From positions 55,131,630-55,195,629 of the forward strand of contig CM037861.1 in NCBI GenBank assembly GCA_021292105.1: a stretch of DNA of 64,000 nt, written 5' to 3'. The stretch is from Anadara kagoshimensis. Lineage: Eukaryota; Mollusca; Bivalvia; Arcoida; Arcidae. The number at the start of each line of letters is the position of its first letter. Positions within the stretch are counted from its first letter, which is position 1. Shown here piece by piece: positions 1 through 13,691 of this stretch. Below the pieces are notes generated by a model. It was not told where the DNA came from and made no database searches. It saw only the letters and a list, made by a program, of their open reading frames with translations. The translations under genes and the position numbers were made by a program.

Positions 1-753
1 AAGGCAGAGTTGTTGACACAAAAATGTTGTTTAAAGTGAAATTGAAAATTTTACGGAGTGTGCAGACTTTTTGCAATAAGATTTTGATCAGAAACTGACT
101 GCACATTAGCTCTCTTCCTAATAAAATGATGCAACTAGAAAAAGTTGTAAAATTTTGTAAAATGTGGCTACAATCTCTGAAAAACGGGAGTTTTTGTAAT
201 AATGAATATGGTTTAGATCATCACAATATTTTGTAGATATGTATAATATGTTTAAACATTTATTTTCACTTAACTAATTAGATGACATACAGTAGATTGT
301 TTATGGGGAGTTAACTATATGTATTTTATTGGTTCATTCATATTTAACTTTCTCATCATTTTAATTCATATAACCAGTCTACAGTATAATCAGAATTGCA
401 TGTTAAAGTAAGATTTAATGTCATACGTAGCACACATTATTCAGCAATGGTAGTTTAGCACTATAAATGCCATTTTAAACAGTTCAATGGTTATATTTAC
501 ATTTTGTGTGTCTGAAAATATTATTTTGGATTTTTAATCCTGAAATAAATTTGAAACACTATCATGTACGACATGCATTTCCAATCGGTGGAACATCCAA
601 TCAATGACATCACCTATATGCATAGTCAATTTAGCAATGATAATTATAATTCTATAGTATTTACAATTACATTTGGTCTCCAACAGAGTTTTATACAATA
701 AAGCATCACAAATGTAAATATTATAAAATGAATTATATTTATGTGTTTTGTAG
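1..753. other. Probable ASH2L intron, no exon recognised
   Basis: AT-rich sequence ending in a T-rich tract and the TAG acceptor of the first visible ASH2L exon. I see no exon with good splice sites and no recognisable repeat. Confidence 0.5.
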
Positions 754-1612
754 TGGTAAAAGTCGTAACTTGTCAGGAGTAGAATTACAGTGTGCATTTT
801 GTATGAGATGGTTTCATTCAGAATGTATAGGATGTTATATTGGGTAAGTTAAATGAATATGTGTACGTTATACTGAATATTGACATGCAGTCATATCTAG
901 ACTGAACACATTCAAGTTTGAAAAAAAACCAGGTATGTGGTTTAAACAGGTTGTGATTGAAAGTTTTGTTTGGAATAGACAGGTATTTGATTTAAACAGG
1001 TTAATTAATCAGACCACAGATAGTCGAGTTACTTGTCCAAGTCTTCATTGACAGAAAAAAAATTACTTATCACTGATATTTCACTCCTCTCAAGACTTGA
1101 GTTGTCCATGTACAAGCAAATTTTTCTTACTTTGCCACATTTACATGCTCTTGTAGTTGTATAGTTCATATTTGAAGGATACTATTGTTTCTTTTGTTAT
1201 CCCCAACACAATGATATTAAATTCAAACTTCCATCCATCCTTCTTTTTGTTATTTACACTTCTTGTCCAGAGTAATTCTGCAAGACTATAAAGCACTATT
1301 TTACAAAACTAGATGCAAAGCATCAACATTAATAGGAAATGCACATATCTTTGACCTGAGTTGGTTTACTATTTTTTCTGGGAATTATGGCTATTTGAAC
1401 AAAAGTAAAAATCACAAAAAAGTACCTAATTCACAAAGTTTGTTTGTTTTTGATTTTCCTTGTTCATTTTGTCCAATATTTACAGGTAAATTATCATTAA
1501 TTAATTGTATATTTTTTTTTCAGAACTGTGATACCATTCATGACAAATTACCAGTTTTCTTGTAAACAATGTAGTCCGAATAATCTAGAGTATTTTAATA
1601 AGAGACCAGCAA
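754..1612 (+). CDS. ASH2L: ASH2L exons for the atypical PHD-like zinc-binding region
   Basis: Two exons (754-843 and 1524-1612) encode [16 protein letters not shown] and then [16 protein letters not shown]. They supply the Cys-x2-Cys, His-x2-Cys and Cys-x2-Cys ligand pairs of the N-terminal atypical PHD finger that packs against the winged helix in ASH2L. The intron has a GTAAGT donor and a long T-tract before its CAG acceptor. The rest of the N-terminus, including the start codon, is not in the window. Confidence 0.93.
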
Positions 1613-4600
1613 GTGAGTACATATTTAATATAGGGTAATGTGTTATTACGAGCAGGGAAGGACTACTTCCCTGGAAGTATTGGCGTAGGGCTCAGAGCGA
1701 TTCACCGAACAACTACTCTGACTTATCCGTTCGAGAAATGAAATAGTTCGTTAGATGCTTTAATGTCAAGATGTAATTAAAGTGAATTGTGTTGACTGCA
1801 AGGAGTATTTTAGTATCCAAGTAGTAAGAGAGGTCCTCGTTGGTAAAGGCCGATGTTAGTTTTTATTTTTGTATAATTTGCAAGTGTGTATCAGTGCGGC
1901 GCAATAATATTTTGTGTTTGGGATATCCCGACCTGGTTCATTAATATTCATTACGTGATACGTCACGAGGATTTTCCCGCTTTCAATTGGTATTAAAATT
2001 CCTTCCCGTCAGTTTGCCGGTAGCGAATGCATGACAAAAAAGTAGAAATCAAAGATTATTCTTAAAAAGTGATACGAAACTGAAAAAAGAAGTTTATTTA
2101 CAAGTTCATTGGCTATGTTGATAAATCATTTGTGACTCGTGTACATGTAGGCTATATCGATACCGTAGTTCGTATGCAAATCAGCCATGTGTTTGGGGGC
2201 ATGCCTGCGTTTGACACCCAATGCCCAAGCTTATTATGTATTCACATAGTGTAGCGACTGACCATTTTAGTCCAGTACACCCTTGTCCCTTTTAAAATGA
2301 TCATGACATCCTGTACATTTCAGTAATCAGTTAAATATCAAAACGACATGCTTTATTCTCGAATCTCTGCTACATACTTCCGATCTTCCGCACACACTCC
2401 ACTTCTCACGTGCCATATGTCTCCGAAGACAGATAATTTCATGATCAATGTTCATTTAAATACTATTTCCAGTTCTATAGTTTGAATCAAAAAAATAAAT
2501 CGACGAGAAAGAACAACTTGAAATCAAAATCTAAACAAAAGAACTGAAAAAACGATGTTTTAAAACATTCAGATAAAATTTATTTACCTTGTAAATCCTT
2601 ATTAGCAGATCGTTTTTACAGTCGATATCCGATTAAAGTTGTCAGTAGTTTAATCCATGGTTTTTACAACCCTTAATTTCTTGTCACAAAGCCATATTAC
2701 TTTATTTCACATAAAATGAACAAATATGATGTGAAGTCTGGACATGCAGGAAAACTAAAATGTTGTGCTTTCTTAAGTTCTTCCGATTTTTAGAGCACCA
2801 TTGGTGTAGTAGAACAGTAACTAAGGGCCGATTTTGTGAACTCAACTCCTCTTACAGTTTTCAACCAAAAACCTTGAAACTTCACAGGATGTTTCTATAT
2901 ATATTGAGGATGAGCACCTGACTTTATGGAAATATTTCAAGATTTTTTTCCCATTTTTCCAGACTTTGAAACTTAGTTACCTTTTAGCAAGTATTTGAAT
3001 GGGGGTACCTACTTAGTGAACCCACTCCTCTTACAGTTTTCAACCAAAAGCCTTGAAACTTCACAGAATGTTTATATATATATTGAAGATGTGCACCTGA
3101 CTTTATGGAAATATTTCAAGATTTTTCCACATTTTTCCAGACTTTGAAACTTAATTACTTTTTAGCAAGTATTTGAATGGGGGTATCTACTTTGTGAACT
3201 CACTCCTCTTACAGTTTTCAATCAAAAACATTGAAACTTCACAGAATGTTTATATATATATATATATTAAAGATGTGCACCTGAATTTATGGAAATATTT
3301 CAAGATTTTTCCACATTTTTCCAGACTTTGAAACTTAATTACTTTTTAGCAAGTATTTGAATGGGGGTATCTACTTTGTGAACTCGCTCCTCTTACAGTT
3401 TTCAACCAAAAACATTGAAACTTCACAGAATGTTTATATATATATATTAAAGATGTGCACCTGAATTTATGGAAATATTTCAAGATTTTTCCACATTTTT
3501 CCAGACTTTGAAACTTAGTTACTATGTACTGTATATATCAAAAGTTTATCAAAGATGTGCACCTAACTTAATGGCAACCCAAACCATCAAGTCTTTGACC
3601 CATTTTATTTGATGAATGTAAGATAAAATACACTTTGAATAAAGTACACCAATTGATTTATATTCCCTTTTCAAATAATTTTTCTTTAAGTATTTTTTTT
3701 AATTTTTGGAACAATAAAAAATATAAAATATTATCATCGATCATTTGAAATGGTAAAAATAACATGTAAAATGTAATAATCAATTTTGCAAGTTCATTTT
3801 ACATTTTAAACATAACCCCTTCCCCCTATTGGGATATTAGAAAATAAACAGTCCCTTTCCATGTGTAAAATTGCCTTTTTAGGTCACCCGAGCAACCTCC
3901 TGAAGGTGACCTATAGTGGAAGTTCTTTATCAGTTGTGCTGCCTGCATCATAAACATTTTCAACTTCTCCAGAACCAGTTAACCATTGATCGTGAAAGTG
4001 GATATGGATGTTCCTTGGGCAAAGTCTTTTTAAGTTTGTGAAAATTGGTTGACCTTAACCTATATTCAAGGTCACAGTAACCTAAAGTAACAAAACCTTA
4101 AAGGTCTTCTTGTCATGAACCAAAAAGGATATAAGCATAAACCAAAGGAGATATGAGCTTGAAACTTCATATATTGCATCAGGACAAAAAGGTCTTCCAA
4201 CTTTGTAAAAGTGGTTGACCTTGACCTACATTTAAGGTCACAGTGACCTAAAATAACAAGACCTTTAAACGTCATGAACCAAAAGGACTGACCTTGAAAC
4301 TTTATATATAGCATTAAGACCACAAAGTTTGCAAAATTGGTTGACCGTGACCTACATTTAAGGTCACATTCACCTAAAGAAGTAAAAATCTTCTTGTCAT
4401 GTATTGAAAGGTCTAGGAGCTTGAAACTTCATATACATGTATATAGCATCAGGGGATAAAGCTTTTACTAAGTTTGCAAAGCTGGTTGACCTTGACCTAT
4501 ATTCAAGGTCATAGTAACTTAGTTAAATAACATTGAAAGATCTTATAGCCATGCATTAAAAGGCCTAGGCACTTTAGACTTCATATATGATTCCAGAACA

Positions 4601-7600
4601 AGAACCTCTACTAGGTTGCAAAGCTGATTGATGTTGACCTACTTTCAAGGTCAAAGTGACCTAAAGTAGTAAGAACTTAATGTAAGAACTTAATGTCTTC
4701 ATTTCATGAACCCAAAGGCCTATGAGCGGGAAACAAAAAAGGTCTACCTAGTATTGGAAGCTAGTTTATCTTGACCTATATTCAAGGTCATGGTGACCTT
4801 AAGTAAAAGTTAAACTATAATACTTTGTCATGAGCAGAAATGACTAGAATGGTCAAACTTCATATAAAGAATCAGGACATAAAGCTTTACAAAATTTGCA
4901 AATCTGGTAGACCTTGACCTACTTTCAAGGTCACAGTTGCCAAAAATAAAGACTTGAAACATTTTTTGTTATGAACTAAACGGCTTTGTCGCTTGAAACT
5001 TCACATACAGCTTAAAACTTCTCATGCAGCATCAGGACATGAAGCTTTTCCAAGTTTGTGAAGTGAATTACCTATACCTACATTGAAGGACCTAATGAAA
5101 TGAAACCTGAAAACATCTTCTTGTCAACAACCAAAAGGCCTTGGAGCTTGAAACTTCATCAGAACAAAAAGTTCTACCAATAATGGGAAACTGGTTGATC
5201 TTGACCTATATTCAAGGTTGTAGTGACCTTAAGAAGTATGCAAAACTTTAAAACGCATCTTTTTTCATTTAATAAAAAACCATTAAGGCTTTTAATTTGA
5301 TATATAGTACCAGTTCTACTTTGTTTACGAAGTTAATTGACCTTGCGCTACCTTCAAGATCTACTAAGTTGGTTGACCTTAATCTCAGGTGACCATTGTT
5401 GCAACAGCAACCTACCTTTTTGAAATCCTGGCTGGAACACTGGTCTGACTCAACAGTGACAGTTCATATCATCTTATTAACTTTAATGCCTTTATAATCT
5501 ATATTCACATGTTTAAAATATTTAAAAGTTCGTTATTTTGGTCCTTGGGAAGCATTTGGAGAAGAAATTAGAACAATATCTGGGACTGATGTTAAAATTT
5601 AATTGCCTTTCTTTGAATGAATACTTTGAAATTACAAACAATGCAGTTTATTTATAGTAGGATCAAGATCCAATTTCCCTGTTCAGTCAGCACCATCAGT
5701 GCTTTGATGTTTAGCAAACAATACATATTTTATACACAGTAATATGTTTTTTTTGAGAAAAAATAAACATTTACGGTTTAGTGAATTGAACTCTGCAGTC
5801 TGCTAAAGTTGCCACCTTTCCATGATAGCTTAAAATAGGTTAAGTTAAAGTCTGTCTTGACTCTATGGATTATCAGGCCAGTGCTTATCCTGGTTTCAGT
5901 GACATGAAGCAACTGAAAGTAAATCCCTCCGTTGGATGGGACACAGCAAACAGTATATACACTATACATGTCGACACACTGGCTTCCCGTAGACTTTTTT
6001 CAGCTTGCTTCATATATTCTACTTGAGAAGCCTCCTCTCCAACCATGTCACTATCTTATGATGTATTTGCAGTTTCTGTAACAGGACTTTCTTAGGGGAT
6101 GGGGGTGTTAACCCTATGCCCAACCCTCCTCCTTTGTCCGGGCTTGGGACTGGCTGATTATATCATGAGGGATACATGTAGTTATAAATTGTTTCAGGTT
6201 TTTCACAGATTTGTTATACAGCAGTAGCAAATTTAATGAACCAATCCAGAATGAAAGGTGAAAACAAGATTACATTCTCTAAAGACAGAGTAAGTACTGT
6301 TTAACAGTTTAAAATTACAAAGTAGGGTTGAGCAATGGTGTTTCACTACCCAATCAAAATGTTTAGCTCAACTGACCCAATGACATGGTGAAGTTTCTGT
6401 GTGTGCGTATACTTTAATTTCTCTTTTGAAACTGGTAAGCTGAGAATCAAGTTTGGTATTTGGTATGGAAGAGTCTTGCTTGATGTAGATTAAAAATTTA
6501 TGTGTGGTATGATGGTTTGAAATCTAAGATGGTTGTCTTTACTATAAATAAATGAAACATATATAGCCTATACAAATTTATATGCAACAGGAAAGAGAAA
6601 AAATGCAGGGTCGGATTAGGGATCGAACCAAGGACCTCCCATACTATAGACGAGTGCTCTACCACTGAGCCACCCAGACCGCTACATATATATAGAAGTT
6701 AAAATTTGGTATATAGAAAACAATGTATTTGCAGCCATGTAACATACACAACTTGTTATTGCAAGAAATTTTTAATTGACTTAGTTTTACAGAGTATGTA
6801 TTCAATCTTTCAAAATCTTTTCTAAAACAACATAGCTAAGTTGACTGAAAAATTTGTATTTGATGAAGATTCAAATTATGTTTGGCATGGTTGTCGAAAA
6901 ATTCTATTGCAAATAAATTTTCAGTAAAGCAATATATTAACTATTTTTCTGTAGCCCTATTGCTTGTTTGTTTTTACTTGTTTTAAGTTATGAAGTTTTA
7001 CATGTTTCATTATGGAATTGTGACATTATATTGAGAAATAACATAGAAAAAGCGATGCCATATTATGCAATGGGTCAATCAGATTTCTCAAGTTTTTGAA
7101 ATCATAATTTGTAAAATTTTATTGAAATAAAGTTTAAATTACTTTTTGTTTTTTCTAAAAATTAGGAAATAATTCCATTCATTGATAAACAGTGGGAGAA
7201 TTTAACTACAATGCCTAGACGTGTCAAGTTGACATGGCATACTACTATCTCTAAAACAATGGTAAGTTTTTGTCACTATCATATATAATTTTAATCGCTT
7301 CATTTTAAATGTGTTATCACAGACCTTGATATTTTATATACATTGTCTTTTGTTATACTTTTTTGAGGAATATTTTAAGTTTTAAATGTCCTTGAGCCAA
7401 AAACTACACTATATTTAAGGAATAAGTTAGCAGTTTTGATTTACAAAAAAGCAGAATGCAAATTAAAAAAGCAGGTTTTATTCTTATGGTTTCAAAAATA
7501 TAAAAGTTGTTCCAGCAACTGTTAAAGGAAAGTTGTTTGTAAAAGTAAACTCTTTCAGTAAAATCATCTTTCTTTTCTTCTCATAGAAGTAGGCATCATG

Positions 7601-10600
7601 CGTTGATGACATTCAAAATCAAATCCTGGATAATCATTTAAGGTTATGTAGATTATATTACATGTTACAATTTTCAGTTGGTAATGTTTTTGCGATATGT
7701 TTTTACAGGCAAAGGAAACAGATATATTTAGTTATAGTGAAGAAACGCCAGGAGATCCACACTTTGGATTAGTAGTTCCTGTATGTATGGTTTTATATAC
7801 AGAGTAAATTTAATACCTCTATAGCATAGTTCTCAAATACTATGGTTAATATCAACTCAAAGATTTTATTTGCTCTTTTATCAATTTTGAAAAATGGAGC
7901 TCCTGGATTACTCAGGTTAAATTCTAAGTCCCATGTGATTTCAGGGCAGTTTGTCAGACATGACAGAGTGCCTCTCTCTCTCTCTCTCTCTCTGGCTTTC
8001 ATAGGTAAGGTTTGTGGGTTTCAACCTCACTTTGGACTTCGCAATTTTCTGAGATGATTTTGCACACACTGGCACTGTATTACAATAGTCTTCCAAATGG
8101 GACTCAAAACTGAGGCTGCTCATCTTTGTGTTCACCTCTGCACAAGTCTGTAGATGTTGCTAAAAGGAATACTTGCAACCAGAAGTGATTTAATCAGACT
8201 AAGATAAGATTGAGTTATTAAAGTGTCATTGTATGTAAAGTAATGAAGGAATATTCATAAACTAAGGGTTAAAACAAAACTACCATGAATTTCAGTTGGC
8301 CGAGTCTTTCTACTGATAGTCTTTATTATATTCCATTATGTATTTTTTCTGTAAAACATTTTTAACCTTTTTAGTATATATACATGTAGAAAAGTTTTCT
8401 TTCTTTTTTGGATATTTTTTATAAAAACTTGCTTTTGCATCAAATCAAATCACATTCACAAAATATCTTCATGAATATCTTTTATGAATGCAGAAAATGG
8501 AATATATAGACTACATTTTGTAGATCTTTTATTTCATGTTTTTCTTCAATTTTTAGGATTTGTACAAAGTTGGGCCTAACAATGATATTTTAAAGTTAGG
8601 AGTTTCTGTACAAACTGGTGGAAAACCAGGACCAGTTCCAGATATAGGTAATTGGATATATTAGACACATGGAACAGAGACTGTACTTTCTATAAAGATT
8701 GGTGTTTGAAGATCGTGTTCCCTCAGTGTCCATAGGGTCACAGGGCCATTGGTCCCTTTTTTGCCAATTGACCATATTGTTAAGACCTTAATATTCGCCC
8801 TGAACATTTCATGAATGCAAAAATGTTGATTTAATGGTGTCTTAGAGGAAAGTAAATGACTCCTGAAAAATTCTAGATAGAACACTGCACCCCATGTTTC
8901 TTAACCTTCTAAGTGAACTGGTTAACTTCTGTTTTGTCCTTGACATGTTTTATTAGTTACCTTTGTTTGGTTTTACTACACAAGTGTTACTTTGTAATGC
9001 AACAAATTAATATAAATAAGGTTTTGAAATGTAATGTCCATTATAGCACTGTTTAATAGGTATTCAAGCTAATATTTTATCTGAAACAGTAATGATAATA
9101 ATTATAGAATGTGTAATATTTTTATACCAAATTCAAATGAGTATTTCAACTTACATTTATATATATATGACAGGTACTGGTAGATGTAGTTATATCATTA
9201 ACTCTCGTTATAAGAATGTATAGAATGCATTCCATTGTGATTTTACTCTACAATTAACATGTACTTTCATTCTCAAAAATGTAGATCAAGTTGCCATTAA
9301 TTTTCAAAAGTAGTTAGGTACTTTCATAATATGATGTCATGCTTTTAGAACTCATAAATTTTCTAATGTATGTTCATATATCAATTGTTTTGTTTTTCAG
9401 TTGGATCTGGAAAAGGTAGAGGCACCAAAAGAAAGACACCATTTGAAAATCCACAACTTGCTGGCAGTAAACAAAAAAGAAGGTATACATATACGTTGTT
9501 TGTTTTGCTAACATCGATTGGGTAGATTGAATTTAATTACCTGGTGCATTCAAGGTTACCCCCTTTAATATCAAAGCAAATGATAAATGGTCAATATAGC
9601 TTTCTTGAGTTGATGCAGTTCATACGTGAACCTTTTTTGACTGAAATAACTGATTCATTTATGTATTAAAATTTATCGGTCAAATGTCGATTGTTTTTAT
9701 TGGATAATAAAAGAGATGATAGTGATTTTTGCATCAAGATGTGTAAGGTCTGATACAACTATTTTTTATGTGTATTCAGACATGAGAAGTGAGACTTGTT
9801 ATATTTATATATGCTTCAGTATCAGAATACATGTATTTGTTTAGTTTAAGATAAAGCTTTCAAATTTGATGGAATTCAAGTTACAATCAAACTGTTGATG
9901 CTAAATATACTGCATGTACATTTATAAGCTTAAGGAGTAATTCTTATAATTTGATATATTTGTAGTGATATAAGCACTACAGCTAAACTGGCACCACACG
10001 GTTATCCATTAGAACACCCTTTTAATAAAGATGGTTACAGATACATTTTAGCAGAGTCCGATCCACATGCACCAAATAGACAAGCTTTTGATGAAAGTTT
10101 AGATATGGCAGGAAAACCAATACCTGGTTACTTGTACAGAACATTCTTAGGAGCAGAGGTCCTTCTTGCATTAAATGATAGAGGTAAAGCATTTTTTCCA
10201 TAGAAGTGCCTGTAGTAAAATAAGTGCATAGGAAAAAACATTGTCACCCATCAGCCAAATTGTTTCAATATTCAGCTATATTTTAAGACATTTGTGGTTT
10301 CAATCATTTCACATGTATGAGCTACACAAACACCATGTAGTAGGCATTGGCTTATTTTCAAAATGGTTAAATAGCCATTTTTCTATATTTTTGTATCCTT
10401 GTGGGTCATGGAACCTTACATGTGATGAACAAAATACATGTATCCTTGTGTGATCTGCTCAATCTAAGAGCTGCCCTGATGTATTTATCAATCTAAGAAT
10501 TGCTTTCAATTTTAAAGGATTTGATACTGTATAACGGGAAAAATTCAGGTAGGAACTTTCATGGTTTAACATTGAGAAACATGTTCGTGTGTACTTAATT

Positions 10601-13600
10601 TTGTGGTAGGTAAGTTAATTTGTATTTTTTTACATGTAGGAAACTTAGCAGTGTACTTATTTTTGTGGTTGAGACTTGACAGTGAAAATCGTAAATATTA
10701 ATACATCACGTATATCTCGTAATACAATAGATGTATGATGATGGAAAAATATTAACAATATTAACACTAGTTTCATGATGGACTAAATGTACAGGTGAGC
10801 TACGTTATTTCACTGACATACATTGTTTTCTTTTTTGTAGCTCCACAGTTGAAGTTATCAGATGACAGATTGTCTGTGACTGGGGATAAAGGTTATAGTA
10901 TGGTCAGAGCAACTCATGGCAAGTTTATATTATAAAATTGTAAAATTGCATCCTTATATCCCAGTAATCAAAATTTAGCAGTATATAGGAATAACCCTGT
11001 CTGTTCTTTCCCATATCATGTTCATATCTATGGATGGATTTCTATCAGATATGGCACTGCAAAGGTTACAACTTCTGCCATTTCACCTATAGCTGGTGAC
11101 ATCTCAATATAAAGGAAACAATTTTGACTGTCCTAAAACCAAATTTAATCAATCAATTCATTTTAATTTCAACCAAAAATGAATTATATGTGTACATGTA
11201 TATATTTATAATTGAAGATTATTTCTTGTTTCAGGAAAATTTCTAGCCCTTGAATTTTTCATTTGAAACTTTTCTGTAGTGAATATCAATATATAAGGAA
11301 ACTATTCTGTGTCTGTTTAATAGTTTGTCACAATAGAGTTAATAGTAAATAGCCATAGAAAAGAGTGGAGTAATGATATATTACACCACAGTCAAGATTC
11401 TTCTACTTCTACCAAGACAGATAGTTCTTGGATGGTGATAGAAATCTGAATGGCTAGAAAGAACCACTGATCTTTCGCAATAATACTGACAAAACTTTCT
11501 CACAATAGGATCTGAATGAAACTTTCTTACTTTAAGATTTGAACCTACATGTATGCCATGAGAGTCACTGTGATCCATAAGTGAACACTTGAGACCACCT
11601 GGCCACCAAGGTCCCCTCAATAGTCATAGAAAATTATATCTTAATTTAATTTTTTTCAGGTGTGAAGAGAGGATGCTGGTATTATGAAGCTACGATTGAG
11701 GAAATGCCAGCAGAATCGGCCACAAGGTTGGGATGGTCACAAGAACTAGGTAATTTACGTCTTATATATTTGTTGACCCTAAAACACACAGAAAAAACAG
11801 TAGATTTATTGGATAGTTGTAAAAAAATTCTTCTCAACATAAAACTGCCATTTCAATTTCAAAAAGGCATCACAAATAAATACTAATTTCCTCACATTAG
11901 AGCACTGCCAGTATTTCACATTAATAATTGTGTCAGATCAGATTCGCCAGTTACAAAACATGTACTTGCCAAAGATATTACCATGATAAACCCTTGTATC
12001 AAGTTTTATTAAATTCTGCTGAGAAATAAATACATACATATGGGTCAAATCCTATATCCCTTCCAAACTCAGCTTGCAAAATACCATTACTTTGATTTTG
12101 GTGATCATTTGATATGCTTAAATTAAATATTTGACATATATTTTGTTGAAAGATTGTGAAATATAAATTTTGCATATAATTTTGATTGTAATGAAATAAA
12201 GAACTTTGTGATTGTTTTTAGGTAACCTTCAGGCACCGTGTGGTTATGATAAATTTAGTTATTCTTGGAGATCCAGAAAAGGAACACGGTTTCACCAGAG
12301 TAGAGGGAAACATTACAGTGACCAAGGTTTTAGTGAAGGTGATGTTCTAGGCTTCTTTATCCAGTTACAGACACCGGAAGATCCAAATAAACTTCTACCA
12401 CAAACTTATAAAGATAGAGTAAGTTGTTTAATGTTTAATCTCACTTGAATTATGGTACTGATGCATAGAGAAGCTTATATTATTTTCTGGTGTGAGCATC
12501 AGCATTTGGATCCAATTTCCAGGTTCTACATCAGTTTTTGATGGACTAGTTATGTAGAAGAAATATGATTTAAGGTCAGTTTGGTCTTATTGGTTGTTTG
12601 CATAATTATACTGTAAAGATTTTCAACAAATTCCAAATTGAAACATAACAAGTTTTTTTGATGGATTAAATGTCTTGTAAAGCTTAGGTAAATTTAGTCA
12701 TATCTGCCATAAATTCCACCTGTGTCAACGGATCATAATTTCTTTTGCCTATTTTTATACCCCCCACAAACTACTTTGAGGGGGTTATATAGAAATCACC
12801 ATATCTGTCTGTCTGTCCATGTAAAATCGTATCCGGACCATATGAATTATTGTCATAAATAATCTTCATGGTCCAAAGCTGTGTCCTGACCATGAACCAA
12901 GGTCATATTGGAAAGGTCATGCTTGTGGGAAAACATTAATTTCTTGAAGATGTTGGGGGCAGGTGGTATTTGGCTCTCAAGAGACAGTTCTAGTTCTCAC
13001 TGTAACAAAGTAATTGATTTGTTCTTTAGGATTAGATCCTTGGAATTTTGATGACTAACTTGTAGCAGAAGTGTACACTTTTGCAGCTTCTGTAACTAAC
13101 ATCATATTATTAATATTAAGTGTGAAATGTGTGAGTTTAACTCCATTTAATTTACCCTTGAATCAATATGATAAATAAAAACAAGATCTGCACACCACAA
13201 GGCTTGTATGGAAATCAGTAATGATAAGTTATATGGCCTTGACCTTGCATCCATCCTCCATGTAATGTAGCAATTCCTGTATTATGTTTCAAGATGAATC
13301 TCTTTCCTATCACTGTGTGTTCTGGAAAAAATAATTTTGAAAAACTTTGGAAAAACATCGCACCAGTGTGAATGTTGAGCATTGACTGTATAATTTCCTT
13401 GTCTTGTACTCCTAAGTCACATGGTCAGGTGAGATTAAAAAATCACTAATGATGGTGACAGTAACTGCATGACTGATATGCCTTACACTTCTCAGGTGAG
13501 CAAAAAAGACAAGCACAAATACATGTAGATTGTTAAAGAGATTTTCATTCACAATAATAGTAATATAAAAATAGGCAACAATACTTTATAAATACATATA

Positions 13601-13647
13601 TAAGTTACAGTAACATTAGTGTGTGTGTCGTGGTTACAATACTACTG

Positions 13648-13691
<44 letters not shown>

